From NCBI GenBank assembly GCA_900319715.1, contig ONPM01000002.1:1-64000 (forward strand): a stretch of DNA of 64,000 nt. The letters are read 5' to 3'. The notes beneath the pieces were generated by a model, which was not told the origin of the DNA, searched no databases, and saw nothing but the letters and a program-made list of their open reading frames with translations. This document shows positions 16,855 through 25,232 of this stretch, one piece after another; the stretch's first letter is position 1; the number at the start of each line of letters is the position of its first letter. The DNA is from an uncultured Prevotella sp. Lineage in GTDB: Bacteria > Bacteroidota > Bacteroidia > Bacteroidales > Bacteroidaceae. Made by a program: the position numbers and the translations under genes.

Positions 16855-19752
16855 CTATGCTTTTTTGACGGGTATGATAAAGGTAAACTCACTGTATTCG
16901 TCTTTGACCGATTCTACGCTGAGGTTTCCGCCGTGGTCTTGTATGATCTCATGGCTCAGGTAGAGGCCTACACCCGATGCCTCACCGGTGGTCTTGGTGG
17001 TGAAGAAGGGGTCGAAGATTTTGTCGATGATAGTCGATTCAATGCCGATTCCGTTGTCGCGGACGCTCACCTTGACATGGCCTCCTTCCGTCGTGGCTCG
17101 TAGGGCGATTTCGGGTGCGTATGGCGTGCGCTGGGCTTTCTTCACTGTGGCGTAGACAGCGTTGCCGAGCAGGCTCATCATGGTCTTGCTCAGCAGTTCG
17201 GCATTGCCCACTATCTGGAGACCTTCGGAGGGATAGTCGAAGATGATCTGGATGCCGTATTGGGCAATCTCCTGCTTGTAATACTCCTTGAGGAACAATT
17301 CGTCTTGACGGATGACTGCTGCCATATCTATCGGCACTTTTCCGCCCGATCGGTCTTTGAGTATCTCTTCCATCGCCTTCAGTGTGCGGGTAGTGTTCTG
17401 CCCGTGCTCACTCACTTTCTGCAGGTTGCCGGTCAACATGTCGAGCACGTCCATCGTGTCCTCGTAGTTCTCCTGGTCCATATTGTCCTTGTCGTCTTCG
17501 ATGTTTGCCTTGACATCCTTGATAAGACCTTCGGAGAGTTTGGAGAAGTTGTTGATGTAGTTGAGTGGGTTCAGGATTCGGTCTATAAGTCCTTGCGTCA
17601 ACTTACCGGCGGTAGCCATCTTTTCCAGTCTCACCACTTCGGCTGTACGATCCTTGATGATGAGTTCCAATTGTTTCTTGTCTTTCTCGAGCCTGCGGAG
17701 GCGTAACTTGAAAAGGAAATAGAGTATTGTCACCAACAAGAGGAAATAGAGCAGATACATATACCACCTGAGATAGAATGGCGGGCTAATTTCGAATTGT
17801 ATGTAGGCGATCTCCGACGGTCGGTTCATGGCGTCCCTGGCTTGCACATAGAACGTGTATGTACCATGTGAGAGGTTTACGAAACTGGCCTCGGTATTTG
17901 TCGACCAAGTGCTCCAGTTACCATCGTTGAGTCTATAGCGGTATAGGTTATTACCCGTGACGGGTGTACTGCAGAGTGAGAACGTGAACTTTAGGTTGTG
18001 CTCGTCGTGCTTCAGGGTCGGCAAACTCTCCGGCATCTTTCCGAAACCGCCCCAGAGGATGCTGTCTCCTCCCAAGATGATGGAACGGATACGCAGTTCC
18101 GGCTTCTGGTTCAGATAGGGATCCTGTACCTTAGTATTGACAATGGTAAGTCCGTTGTCGCTACCGATCCAGAGTTTGTCACCCTGTCTGTACATCGAAC
18201 GGATGGTGATATCGTTGAAGGGTGCCAGCAAACGGTTCACGTCATTGAGCAGTTGACCGTTCTTCCAGCCGTAGAGGGCTTTCCCCTCATTGTTCGTCAG
18301 CCAGCACACGCCCGAGTCGTCTGTATAGGAGTAGAAGGGGTAGGGGAAGGGCTTGGTCGACTCAGCCTCCATGACTACTACCCGACCATTGATATCGACA
18401 ATCGAGCGCATGCTCGCAATTTGATCTTTCGTCTTATAGAGTTCCACAGTGTCTTTGTCTGGGGTGATGGAGCCGACGATGCCGTTGGTGCTTTGGAGCC
18501 AGATGATACCCTTGTTATCTTTGATGATTTTCTTGACGTTCTCAATCTGACAGACCTTTTTCTTGACTTTGCCATCGGCTGAGACCAGGTAGACGGCGTC
18601 GAACTCTCCGCTATAGAAGTGGGTGCCGACGTCGAGCACAGCCAGGGAGTTGTTGTTGGTCAGTTGCCTGGCACTGCCGTCGGGGGAAATGCGGAACACA
18701 CCTTCGGCTGTCGCTGCCAGCAGGCCTGAGCCGCTCTTCGTCAGTGCCCAGCAACTGTGGGTGACGCCAGGGATTTGCATAAACCGCGCGCCGTTCAGAC
18801 GGAACAGTCCTTCATCGGTTCCAGCATAGAACGTGTCGTTGATCTTCCCTATGGATAGTACGTTGCCTGGCAGACCTTCATGTGAGGAATAGTGGGTGTA
18901 GGCCGATGGCACTTTTATGGCGAATAATCCCTTTGCGGTGGCTCCCCAGAGGGTTCCACGTCCGTCATATGCGATGTAGGCCACGTCGTTTGAACAGAGT
19001 CCGTTGTCAGCGTTGATCGTGTAGAGTCTTTCGTTCTTGTCGTTGGTAATGATGACGCCTTCGCCCTTCTTGATCACGGCCGCCAGTCCGTTGCCTAAGG
19101 GTTCTTCGGTGATGATGTCATCGAGAACGAGGTTTGCTTCGCCACGTTCTGCGGCATCGGGATCTATCGCATCGAATACGCCGATTTTCGTGGATTGCTT
19201 GTCGAGTTGCTTGAAAAGGGTGATGCTGTCGCCATCGATCTGATAGACGGCTCCTTCGTTAACAATGAATCTCACCTTGCCGTCTTTCTCGTATATCTCG
19301 ATGACCTCTCCGTTGAAGAGGTCGGGTTTGGCTACCCTTTGCAGGTAGACCTCACCATTGGCCTTATGCTGCACTTTGCCGAGAAAATTGTACCCCCCAA
19401 TCCAAAGTGTTCCATCTGAGGTCCTGACGGTGATAGTCACGCGGGTAATACCCGGAGTGTGAAGGATCTGCCACTGGGCGTGGTCGTAAAACAACAAGCC
19501 TTCGAAATTGGCCAGGAAGACGTTTCCGTTGATGTCGGTCTCGATATCGAAGTTGAAACTGTTGGCGTGGTAGTCTTCCGGCATGAAGTTCCGGAAGAAG
19601 GGGATGCCCTGCGCGTGGAGGTGGAGGGGCGATAGAGTGAAGAGTTGGAATGGTGAGAAGGCGAGAAGGAGAAATAATAGTCCCCTTTTCGTCAAGGCCA
19701 GAATCCTGTGGGTTGTCATCCTTGTCATACTTGTCTGTGCTTCGGTTTCCAT
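16855..19752 (-). CDS. Membrane propeller sensor kinase lacking the phospho-accepting His
   Basis: A 965-residue sensor. An export segment at about 22-48 (rich in F, S, P, L) leads into two beta-propeller-like domains of two-component-regulator type (LWIGG, LWGATAKGLFAI, LWIGSDNGLTIV), a Y_Y_Y domain (YRYRLNDGNWSTWS), a transmembrane helix near 665-690, a short coiled coil and a kinase core. Unlike Bacteroides hybrid systems it has no receiver and no HTH. In the phosphotransfer helix the expected GIAHEI reads GLIDRI: Asp724 replaces His. The HATPase motifs are present (GNAVYATVKKAQ, VRDNGIGI, FDPFFTTK, GVGLYLS). It starts 1 bp after the WD40-like gene (TAGAATG). Most likely a ligand-sensing partner that works with the adjacent His-bearing kinase. 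Confidence 0.9.
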   Translation of the reverse strand: METEAQTSMTRMTTHRILALTKRGLLFLLLAFSPFQLFTLSPLHLHAQGIPFFRNFMPEDYHANSFNFDIETDINGNVFLANFEGLLFYDHAQWQILHTPGITRVTITVRTSDGTLWIGGYNFLGKVQHKANGEVYLQRVAKPDLFNGEVIEIYEKDGKVRFIVNEGAVYQIDGDSITLFKQLDKQSTKIGVFDAIDPDAAERGEANLVLDDIITEEPLGNGLAAVIKKGEGVIITNDKNERLYTINADNGLCSNDVAYIAYDGRGTLWGATAKGLFAIKVPSAYTHYSSHEGLPGNVLSIGKINDTFYAGTDEGLFRLNGARFMQIPGVTHSCWALTKSGSGLLAATAEGVFRISPDGSARQLTNNNSLAVLDVGTHFYSGEFDAVYLVSADGKVKKKVCQIENVKKIIKDNKGIIWLQSTNGIVGSITPDKDTVELYKTKDQIASMRSIVDINGRVVVMEAESTKPFPYPFYSYTDDSGVCWLTNNEGKALYGWKNGQLLNDVNRLLAPFNDITIRSMYRQGDKLWIGSDNGLTIVNTKVQDPYLNQKPELRIRSIILGGDSILWGGFGKMPESLPTLKHDEHNLKFTFSLCSTPVTGNNLYRYRLNDGNWSTWSTNTEASFVNLSHGTYTFYVQARDAMNRPSEIAYIQFEISPPFYLRWYMYLLYFLLLVTILYFLFKLRLRRLEKDKKQLELIIKDRTAEVVRLEKMATAGKLTQGLIDRILNPLNYINNFSKLSEGLIKDVKANIEDDKDNMDQENYEDTMDVLDMLTGNLQKVSEHGQNTTRTLKAMEEILKDRSGGKVPIDMAAVIRQDELFLKEYYKQEIAQYGIQIIFDYPSEGLQIVGNAELLSKTMMSLLGNAVYATVKKAQRTPYAPEIALRATTEGGHVKVSVRDNGIGIESTIIDKIFDPFFTTKTTGEASGVGLYLSHEIIQDHGGNLSVESVKDEYSEFTFIIPVKKA

Positions 19753-19753
19753 T

Positions 19754-21334
19754 CTACTTGAATGTCTCGTATGGTATGTTCTTACCGATGAAGTAGTTCC
19801 ACTCTTCGGTCGTCAGGTTGCGTTTCAGTTTCTTCTTCACTTTCTCCACCATCGTGGGCACGGCGATGCTCACGGCTGCCATGTTACCCTTGATGTCGCC
19901 CATCCAGAAGGTGTTCTTCGAGGTGTCGAAGTTGAAACACGTGATCCAGTTGCTCGTCTGCAGTAACGTCATCGGGTCTATCTTCTCCACGTCGGCAATC
20001 CAGAGGTTCACCTGTCCGTCGTACGACGAGGAGAATAGCCGGCGCCCGTTCATCTTTAGTTTGGAGATACGCGAACGGTGTCCAAGGAGTTTCTGTGCTT
20101 TCCCGTCCTTGTCGATGAGCCAGATGGTTCCGTCGTTCATGCCGAAAGCCTCGAACCCCGTGTTCTTCGATTCACAGTAGGCGGTGACGATGCCGGGGAC
20201 GGGCACATCTGAGGTGTCAAACGTCTCCAGTCCTTTAGAGAGGTGCATCAGCCCCTTGTCGTCGAAGAGAAGCGGCAGGTTCTGCTTGCGCGAACAGGCC
20301 ACGATGCGGAAACTGGTTTGCTTGACGTTTCTGATGATCTGGCGCTTCTTGTCGTATTGTGCCATACCATTCTCACCGATAATCAGCAGGTTGTTCTCGT
20401 TGATGATGTCTATCCGCATCGGGTGTTCCATCTTGTTGATGTCGATGATCTTGGTTTTCTTGGTGTCTTCTGGGATGACTACCAGATGACCCGTTCGGCT
20501 GATGGCATAGATGGTCTTGGGGTTATTGTCAATCAGTAGGTCGCGGAAGTCGTACTGGCTGTTCTTGAAGAGCATTTGGGTGTTCAGACGGTCGCCATTA
20601 CGTTCAGAGAGCATGATTTCGCCGTAGTTGCTGACGGTGACAAGGCGGTTGATTTCGCCGGGCATGAACTCCAGATCCATGATTGCACCCGTGTGCTCGC
20701 TCCAGGTGAGCATGCTCTCGCTCGACTGCATCAGTGACTGGAATACTGCGGGGTAATACAGGTCTCCTTGGTATCTTGACGTGAAGATGTACGAAGCGTA
20801 ACTCAGCAGGTTGGCTATCTCTTTGTTGCCGGCCTGATGCTGTATGGTTGAGAGCGATCCGAGTGATCGTCCGAGGGCGACGTAACTCAGTGTGTCGGCC
20901 ACGCGCTTGGAAAACTCTGCCTGTATGCGTTGGTGCTCGGCCATCTGGCGCTGACTCTCGGCGATGGCCGAGGCGTCGATGGCTTTCTTCTCCGAGGCAA
21001 TGGCGTTGCGTTCTGCCTCAATGGCGTTGAGACGTTCCATTTCACTACGGAGTCGCATCTCGTTGGCCACACGGGTCTGCTGGAGTGCTTCTTCGCGCTT
21101 CTCGTCGGAGATTTCTCTCTGTTCGTTGGCGATCTGCTCCATCTGGACACTCACGCTGCGGTCGATGCTCGCGCGGAATTCCTGTTTTCTCAAGACGGCC
21201 ACCTGCTCTTCCAGATCCTTTACTTTCTGGCGCTCCGACTGCCAACCGATGTACTCTGTTACAGCCACGGCCGCCAGCAGCAGACCTGCACAGCCGGTGA
21301 TAATCGTACCTTTCTTCACTGTTTTTCTGTTCAA
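19754..21334 (-). CDS. Membrane-anchored coiled-coil and WD40-like repeat protein of signalling operon
   Basis: A 526-residue protein. One transmembrane helix at about 9-27 is followed by a long charged coiled coil (about 30-150, rich in Glu, Arg, Gln, Ala) and a C-terminal propeller of WD40-like repeats (LLGHRSRISKLKMNGRRLFSSSYDG, broken here: LLGHRSRISKLK then SYDGQVNLW). The end, LTTEEWNYFIG then IPYETF, resembles the terminal motif of WD40 proteins attached to signalling NTPases in other bacteria. No catalytic motif is visible; a scaffold role is likely. The start overlaps the response-regulator stop by 4 bp, and its stop lies 1 bp before the sensor ATG. Orientation of the propeller across the inner membrane cannot be told. 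Confidence 0.8.
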   Translation of the reverse strand: MNRKTVKKGTIITGCAGLLLAAVAVTEYIGWQSERQKVKDLEEQVAVLRKQEFRASIDRSVSVQMEQIANEQREISDEKREEALQQTRVANEMRLRSEMERLNAIEAERNAIASEKKAIDASAIAESQRQMAEHQRIQAEFSKRVADTLSYVALGRSLGSLSTIQHQAGNKEIANLLSYASYIFTSRYQGDLYYPAVFQSLMQSSESMLTWSEHTGAIMDLEFMPGEINRLVTVSNYGEIMLSERNGDRLNTQMLFKNSQYDFRDLLIDNNPKTIYAISRTGHLVVIPEDTKKTKIIDINKMEHPMRIDIINENNLLIIGENGMAQYDKKRQIIRNVKQTSFRIVACSRKQNLPLLFDDKGLMHLSKGLETFDTSDVPVPGIVTAYCESKNTGFEAFGMNDGTIWLIDKDGKAQKLLGHRSRISKLKMNGRRLFSSSYDGQVNLWIADVEKIDPMTLLQTSNWITCFNFDTSKNTFWMGDIKGNMAAVSIAVPTMVEKVKKKLKRNLTTEEWNYFIGKNIPYETFK

Positions 21335-22494
21335 AGTCGTTTCAGTGCCAGCAGGGTGATATCATCACTCTGCTCGGCCTCGCCTGCAAAGGCCTTCACA
21401 TCGGCCTTGATGGCGTCGATAATCTGCTGACATCCAACTTGTGTCAATTGGCTGAGTCGTTGCTCGAGCCGTTGCTCGCCGTATTCCTCATAGGTGGGGC
21501 TGGTGGCTTCCGTCACGCCGTCGGTAAAGAGCAGCAGGGTGTCGCCCTTTTCCAGCAGGGTGGTCTCTTCTGTGTACTGGAAGTCGTCGATTACGCCAGC
21601 CACAAAGTCGTGTGACAGGGGGAGGACCTTAACGCTGCCGTCGGCCTTCATCAGGTAGGGCGGGTTGTGCCCTGCGTTGGCATATTTAACCTCACCAGTG
21701 CGGATGTTGTAAATGCCGTAGAACGCGGTGACGAACATGGCATTGACCGACTCCTTGGCTAGTAGCGAATTGGAGTACGTGATGCACTCCGACGGGCTGA
21801 CGCCGCGGATGCCGGTGGCGCGAATGAGTGTGCGACATACGGCCATGAAGATGGCGGCTGGGACGCCCTTGCCGCTGACATCGGCGATGACAAAACCGAT
21901 GTGGTCAGCATCGATGCGGAAGAAATCGTAGAAGTCTCCACCTACGTCCTTGGCGGCGTTCATCGAGGCGGCAATGTCCATGTTGGCAGCCTCTTCAGGG
22001 AACGGCGGGAAGATGCGGGGCAGGATGGCCTGCTGGATCTCGCGGGCCACGGCCAGATCGCCCTTGATCGACTCCAACTGTGTGTGCTCCTCCTGCATCG
22101 TCTTGATGTAGGCAATGTGCTCGATGGCCTTCTCAATGGTCAGGCTCAGGTCGTCAAGGTCAATGGGCTTCGTGGCGAAGTCGAAGGCGCCGTTGTTCAT
22201 CGCCTGGCGGATGTTTCCCATGTCACCGTAGGCAGACACCATGATGCACTTAAGGGCGGGGTTCTGCATCTCGTTGATTTTCGTCAGCAGCGTCAGACCA
22301 TCCATCTCAGGCATGTTGATGTCGCTCAGGATGATGTCGAAGTCTTTCTCCTTGAGCAGCATCGTCAACGCCTCCAGACCATTGTGAGCGAAGTGGAATT
22401 CATACTCTCCCTTACGGATTTTCCTTCTGAAGTATTGTGTCAACAGCAGTTCGAGATCCATCTCGTCGTCGACACTAAGTATCTTGACTGGCAT
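21331..22494 (-). CDS. Response regulator fused to PP2C/SpoIIE phosphatase, first gene of signalling operon
   Basis: A 387-residue protein. The receiver domain (1-125) has acidic residues Asp9-Asp10, phospho-acceptor Asp58 in LSDINMPEMDG, VSAYGD and FATKPI. A helical linker follows, then a PP2C-type SpoIIE/RsbU phosphatase (about 150-387) with AAKDVGGDFYDF, VIADVSGKGVP, NAGHNPP, LLFTDGVTEA and SDDITLL, all metal-binding or core motifs. Such proteins dephosphorylate Ser/Thr on STAS-type anti-anti-sigma proteins; no STAS or anti-sigma gene is in this window. The start MPVKILSVDDE at 22494 was chosen over an ATG at 22557, which lies at the -33 region of the promoter. Its phospho-donor should be the kinase pair further along the operon. 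Confidence 0.92.
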   Translation of the reverse strand: MPVKILSVDDEMDLELLLTQYFRRKIRKGEYEFHFAHNGLEALTMLLKEKDFDIILSDINMPEMDGLTLLTKINEMQNPALKCIMVSAYGDMGNIRQAMNNGAFDFATKPIDLDDLSLTIEKAIEHIAYIKTMQEEHTQLESIKGDLAVAREIQQAILPRIFPPFPEEAANMDIAASMNAAKDVGGDFYDFFRIDADHIGFVIADVSGKGVPAAIFMAVCRTLIRATGIRGVSPSECITYSNSLLAKESVNAMFVTAFYGIYNIRTGEVKYANAGHNPPYLMKADGSVKVLPLSHDFVAGVIDDFQYTEETTLLEKGDTLLLFTDGVTEATSPTYEEYGEQRLEQRLSQLTQVGCQQIIDAIKADVKAFAGEAEQSDDITLLALKRL

Positions 22495-22526
22495 ATTTTT
22501 TGATGTTTTTTGTTTGTTTATGGTTG

Positions 22527-22558
22527 CAAAAGTACTAAGAATTCTCGGTATTACCAAA
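22527..22558 (-). promoter_or_regulatory. Promoter of five-gene signalling operon
   Basis: TACTTTTG at 22534-22527 with TTTGG exactly 24 nt upstream on the minus strand. No other promoter of this strength was seen inside the operon. Confidence 0.65.
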
Positions 22559-22599
22559 TAAAATAGGAGAAAAGTGGCATTTGTTTCTGTTTTTATTTA

Positions 22600-22607
22600 T
22601 ACCTTTG
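22600..22607 (+). promoter_or_regulatory. -7 box of ATP-grasp-like gene
   Basis: TACCTTTG, 16 nt before the ATG at 22624. The nearest TTTG is 20 nt upstream, off the usual spacing. Confidence 0.5.
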
Positions 22608-22623
22608 CGCCAAAATCGCACGT

Positions 22624-23667
22624 ATGACACTATTCGTATTCAATCCCGAACACGACCTTGCCCTGGCTTCAGGCCTGAGCAATTTTACCGCCCCCCATGC
22701 CGGCCGGCGGCTGAGAGCCGATCTCGGCTACTTGCCTGCGCTGTGGGCTGACCCCGACGACTGTGTGCTGGTGGAAAATGTGGAACAGGCGCGACGGGCC
22801 TATGGACGGCTCCGGGCAAGGGTAGGTGGAGCACCACGACGGTTTGTCGACAAGTCGCAACTCTCTCGTCTCGACATCGATCGCGTCGAGCCGTGGGGCT
22901 GGGATATGGCACTGCATGGCAGCCTGACCCGCTATGGTGTCGCCCCTGAGGCCTGTGCCACCGTGGCAGAGATTACTGCAGTCCGTGAGTACTCCCATCG
23001 TCGTTATGCAGCCGAGGTACTGCAACGGCTGGACTGGCCCGCTCCTCTGGAGGCTACCACCCTCGAGGCCGTCGAAGCCTCTTCGCCTTTTTACCCATCC
23101 ATCGTGGTCAAGGCGCCCTGGAGCAGCAGTGGCCGTGGCGTGCGTTTCGTCGACGGTGCATTATCCGACTATCACCGTGGTTGGATTCGGAATGTCATCC
23201 GTCAGCAAGGCTGCGTGATGGTCGAGCCATATTATCCGAAAGTCAAGGATTTTGGTATGGAGTTTGTGGTTCATCCAAACGGACAAATACACTACCTAGG
23301 ACTCTCGCTCTTCATGACCAACAACGGCGCCTATATGGGTAATATTGTGGCCTCAGAGGATGATAAACGAAATATGATAAGCCGTTATGTATCAGTCAGC
23401 ATGATAGATGATGTTCGAGTGAAAGTGATTGATGCACTGCGTCAGGTGATCGGTGGCCATTACGTTGGACCTCTGGGTGTCGATATGATGATTCTTTCCA
23501 AGTTAGGATGTCAGGGTTTTTCGGTTCTACCTTGCGTCGAGATCAATTTGCGCCGCACAATGGGGCACGTCGCCATCGCCATGGCTGAGGCTTCTCCTTC
23601 CGCCCCACCGCGAGTCATGCAGATCACCCTGACCGACAAGTATCGTATACACATCCGTCGGCTCTGA
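22624..23667 (+). CDS. ATP-grasp-like protein, conserved in Bacteroidales, unknown substrate
   Basis: A 347-residue soluble protein. The N-terminus (LFVFNPEHDLALASG) is a family hallmark I associate with uncharacterised Bacteroidales proteins. The middle has VVKAPWSSSGRGVRFV (about 160-176), which fits the ATP-binding loop of the ATP-grasp fold, and the end has VEINLRRTMGHVA, where Glu-Asn could bind metal. ATP-grasp enzymes join carboxylates to amines or thiols; the substrate is not predictable here. It is transcribed alone, divergent from the signalling operon. The 5' half is GC-richer than the 3' half. Confidence 0.65.
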   Translation: MTLFVFNPEHDLALASGLSNFTAPHAGRRLRADLGYLPALWADPDDCVLVENVEQARRAYGRLRARVGGAPRRFVDKSQLSRLDIDRVEPWGWDMALHGSLTRYGVAPEACATVAEITAVREYSHRRYAAEVLQRLDWPAPLEATTLEAVEASSPFYPSIVVKAPWSSSGRGVRFVDGALSDYHRGWIRNVIRQQGCVMVEPYYPKVKDFGMEFVVHPNGQIHYLGLSLFMTNNGAYMGNIVASEDDKRNMISRYVSVSMIDDVRVKVIDALRQVIGGHYVGPLGVDMMILSKLGCQGFSVLPCVEINLRRTMGHVAIAMAEASPSAPPRVMQITLTDKYRIHIRRL

Positions 23668-23720
23668 TCTATTCTCTATCCTCTTCCTGTCAGTTCGTCT
23701 TCGCTTCTTCGCTATCAAGC

Positions 23721-23800
23721 CTCGTGCCGATACCTTCCATCGCTCATTCCAAAGCCTTGTACACCTCGTGTGAATGCCTTGCACTATAGAGAGGAAAGCA
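23721..23800. repeat. Intergenic ATGCCTT-rich element, copy A
   Basis: A diverged relative of the element at 49907-50012. Shared order: CCGAT(A/G)CCTTCCAT, a CCAAAGCCTTG-like block, GTGTGAATGCCTTGC, then CTAT and AGAGG(A/G)AAGCAT. It fills most of the gap between the ATP-grasp-like gene and the convergent MBL gene and has no good ORF. Confidence 0.5.
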
Positions 23801-23924
23801 TTCCTTCAAAAGTTGCAGACTATCTTCGTTACCCATGCCGGCTATCGGAACGCCTGAATATCTGTCTGGCCTGTCTGGCGGTAGTAAACTAACTCATTCG
23901 CTGTAGTAGAGATGACGAAATCAG

Positions 23925-24569
23925 TTAGGTCAGGTAGGGATTATAGCGCATCTCGTAGGCGATGGTCGACTGTGGCCCGTGGCCAGGCAGGATGATGGTC
24001 TCGGGGGGCAGTTTGGTCAGCACATTGGTGAGACTACTCATCAGATCCGTATAACTGCCGCCCTCGAAGTCAGTGCGGCCGACACTCATTCGGAACAGGG
24101 TGTCGCCAGTGAAGGCGGCATGCTCGTCGGCACAGTAGAAAACGACGCTTCCGGGAGAGTGGCCTGGCGTCTTTAGGACCTGCAGGTTGTGGTTACCGAA
24201 ACGGATGACCTCGTCGGTGGCGAAATAGCGTCCCACGGCGGGATACTGCCTGCGGAGCGGTGCGCCGACGATGCTCTGAAAGTTGCGGGGTATGTCGGTT
24301 ATGATGAACTCGTCTTCGTGGGCGGCCTCTACTTGCAGGCCGTAGTTCTCGTAGACGGTGTCGATGCCGAGGTTGTGATCCCAGTGTCCGTGGGTGGCAA
24401 GGAGATGACGGGGCTTGAGTCCTTCACTGCTGATATACTCTGTGAGGGCCTTGCGCTCGTCGTCGTAGTAGGCGCCGCAGTCGATGATGACACACTCGAG
24501 GGTCTCATCGCTGACGACGTAGGTGTTCTCCTGAAGTAGGTTGAAGGCGAAAGTCTTAATGGTAATCAT
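23925..24569 (-). CDS. MBL-fold metallo-hydrolase (glyoxalase II-like)
   Basis: A 214-residue cytoplasmic hydrolase. It has the zinc-binding motif ATHGHWDHNLG (HxHxDH), KTPGHSPGSVVFY, AFTGDTLF and a terminal GHGP, the four canonical metallo-beta-lactamase segments. The closest named function is hydroxyacylglutathione-hydrolase-like, but thiol-ester or persulfide substrates are equally possible. The ATG at 24569 overlaps the rsmG stop by 4 bp; the upstream ATG at 24608 would extend into rsmG and is unlikely. Confidence 0.87.
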   Translation of the reverse strand: MITIKTFAFNLLQENTYVVSDETLECVIIDCGAYYDDERKALTEYISSEGLKPRHLLATHGHWDHNLGIDTVYENYGLQVEAAHEDEFIITDIPRNFQSIVGAPLRRQYPAVGRYFATDEVIRFGNHNLQVLKTPGHSPGSVVFYCADEHAAFTGDTLFRMSVGRTDFEGGSYTDLMSSLTNVLTKLPPETIILPGHGPQSTIAYEMRYNPYLT

Positions 24570-25219
24570 ATGACGGGGAGATAGATGACGTATTTCTGAC
24601 GAAACCACTCTTCGGCGAAGAAACTGTTGATGTCAGTAGTCTCGACGATGTTGCGGAAGGGGCGCGTCTCGGCCTGTAGGTCGCCGCCTTTGAGGCAGAG
24701 GATGCCGTTAGGTAGGGCATTGACCACGGTGTCGGCCTTGGCGCCGCGCTGCTGGCGAATGATGTTTTTACGTACAATCTTCACGAGGTCGGGAAGGGGC
24801 ATGACGGCGCGACTGACGACGAAGTGGAACAATCCCTTTTCATCCTCACCCCGCAAATGCTCTGGATGACAGTTGATGAGGCCGATGGCCTGACTGACTT
24901 CTTGTGCCACACGGATCTTCTTGCCCGTTCCGTCGATGAGCTTGAACTCGCAGTCGGGAAAGAGTATGGCTAAGGGTATGCCCGGAAAACCGCCGCCGGT
25001 GCCGAAGTCGAGGATGCGGGTGCCCGGGCGGAAACGGACGGTCTTTGCGATGGCCAGTGAATGGAGCACGTGGTGTTCGTAGAGTTGGTCAATGTCCTTG
25101 CGCGAGATGACGTTGATCTTCGCGTTCCAGTCGTTATAGAGGGTATCGAGGGCCTCGAACTGCTCCTGTTGGCGGTCCGTGAGGTCGGGGAAGTATTTCA
25201 GTATGATGTCTGCTGGCAT
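24566..25219 (-). CDS. rsmG: 16S rRNA (guanine527-N7)-methyltransferase RsmG
   Basis: A 217-residue SAM-dependent methyltransferase that modifies G527 of 16S rRNA. It has the RsmG pattern: WNAKINVISRKD and HHVLHSLAIAK in the N-terminal helices, the SAM loop ILDFGTGGGFPGIPLAI (about 68-84), FKLIDGTGKK, and FHFVVSRAV. The length is normal. It is the middle gene of DUF3298 lipoprotein-rsmG-MBL hydrolase (13-bp gap upstream, 4-bp overlap downstream). Confidence 0.95.
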   Translation of the reverse strand: MPADIILKYFPDLTDRQQEQFEALDTLYNDWNAKINVISRKDIDQLYEHHVLHSLAIAKTVRFRPGTRILDFGTGGGFPGIPLAILFPDCEFKLIDGTGKKIRVAQEVSQAIGLINCHPEHLRGEDEKGLFHFVVSRAVMPLPDLVKIVRKNIIRQQRGAKADTVVNALPNGILCLKGGDLQAETRPFRNIVETTDINSFFAEEWFRQKYVIYLPVI

Positions 25220-25232
25220 AGCCGGAGTCGAG

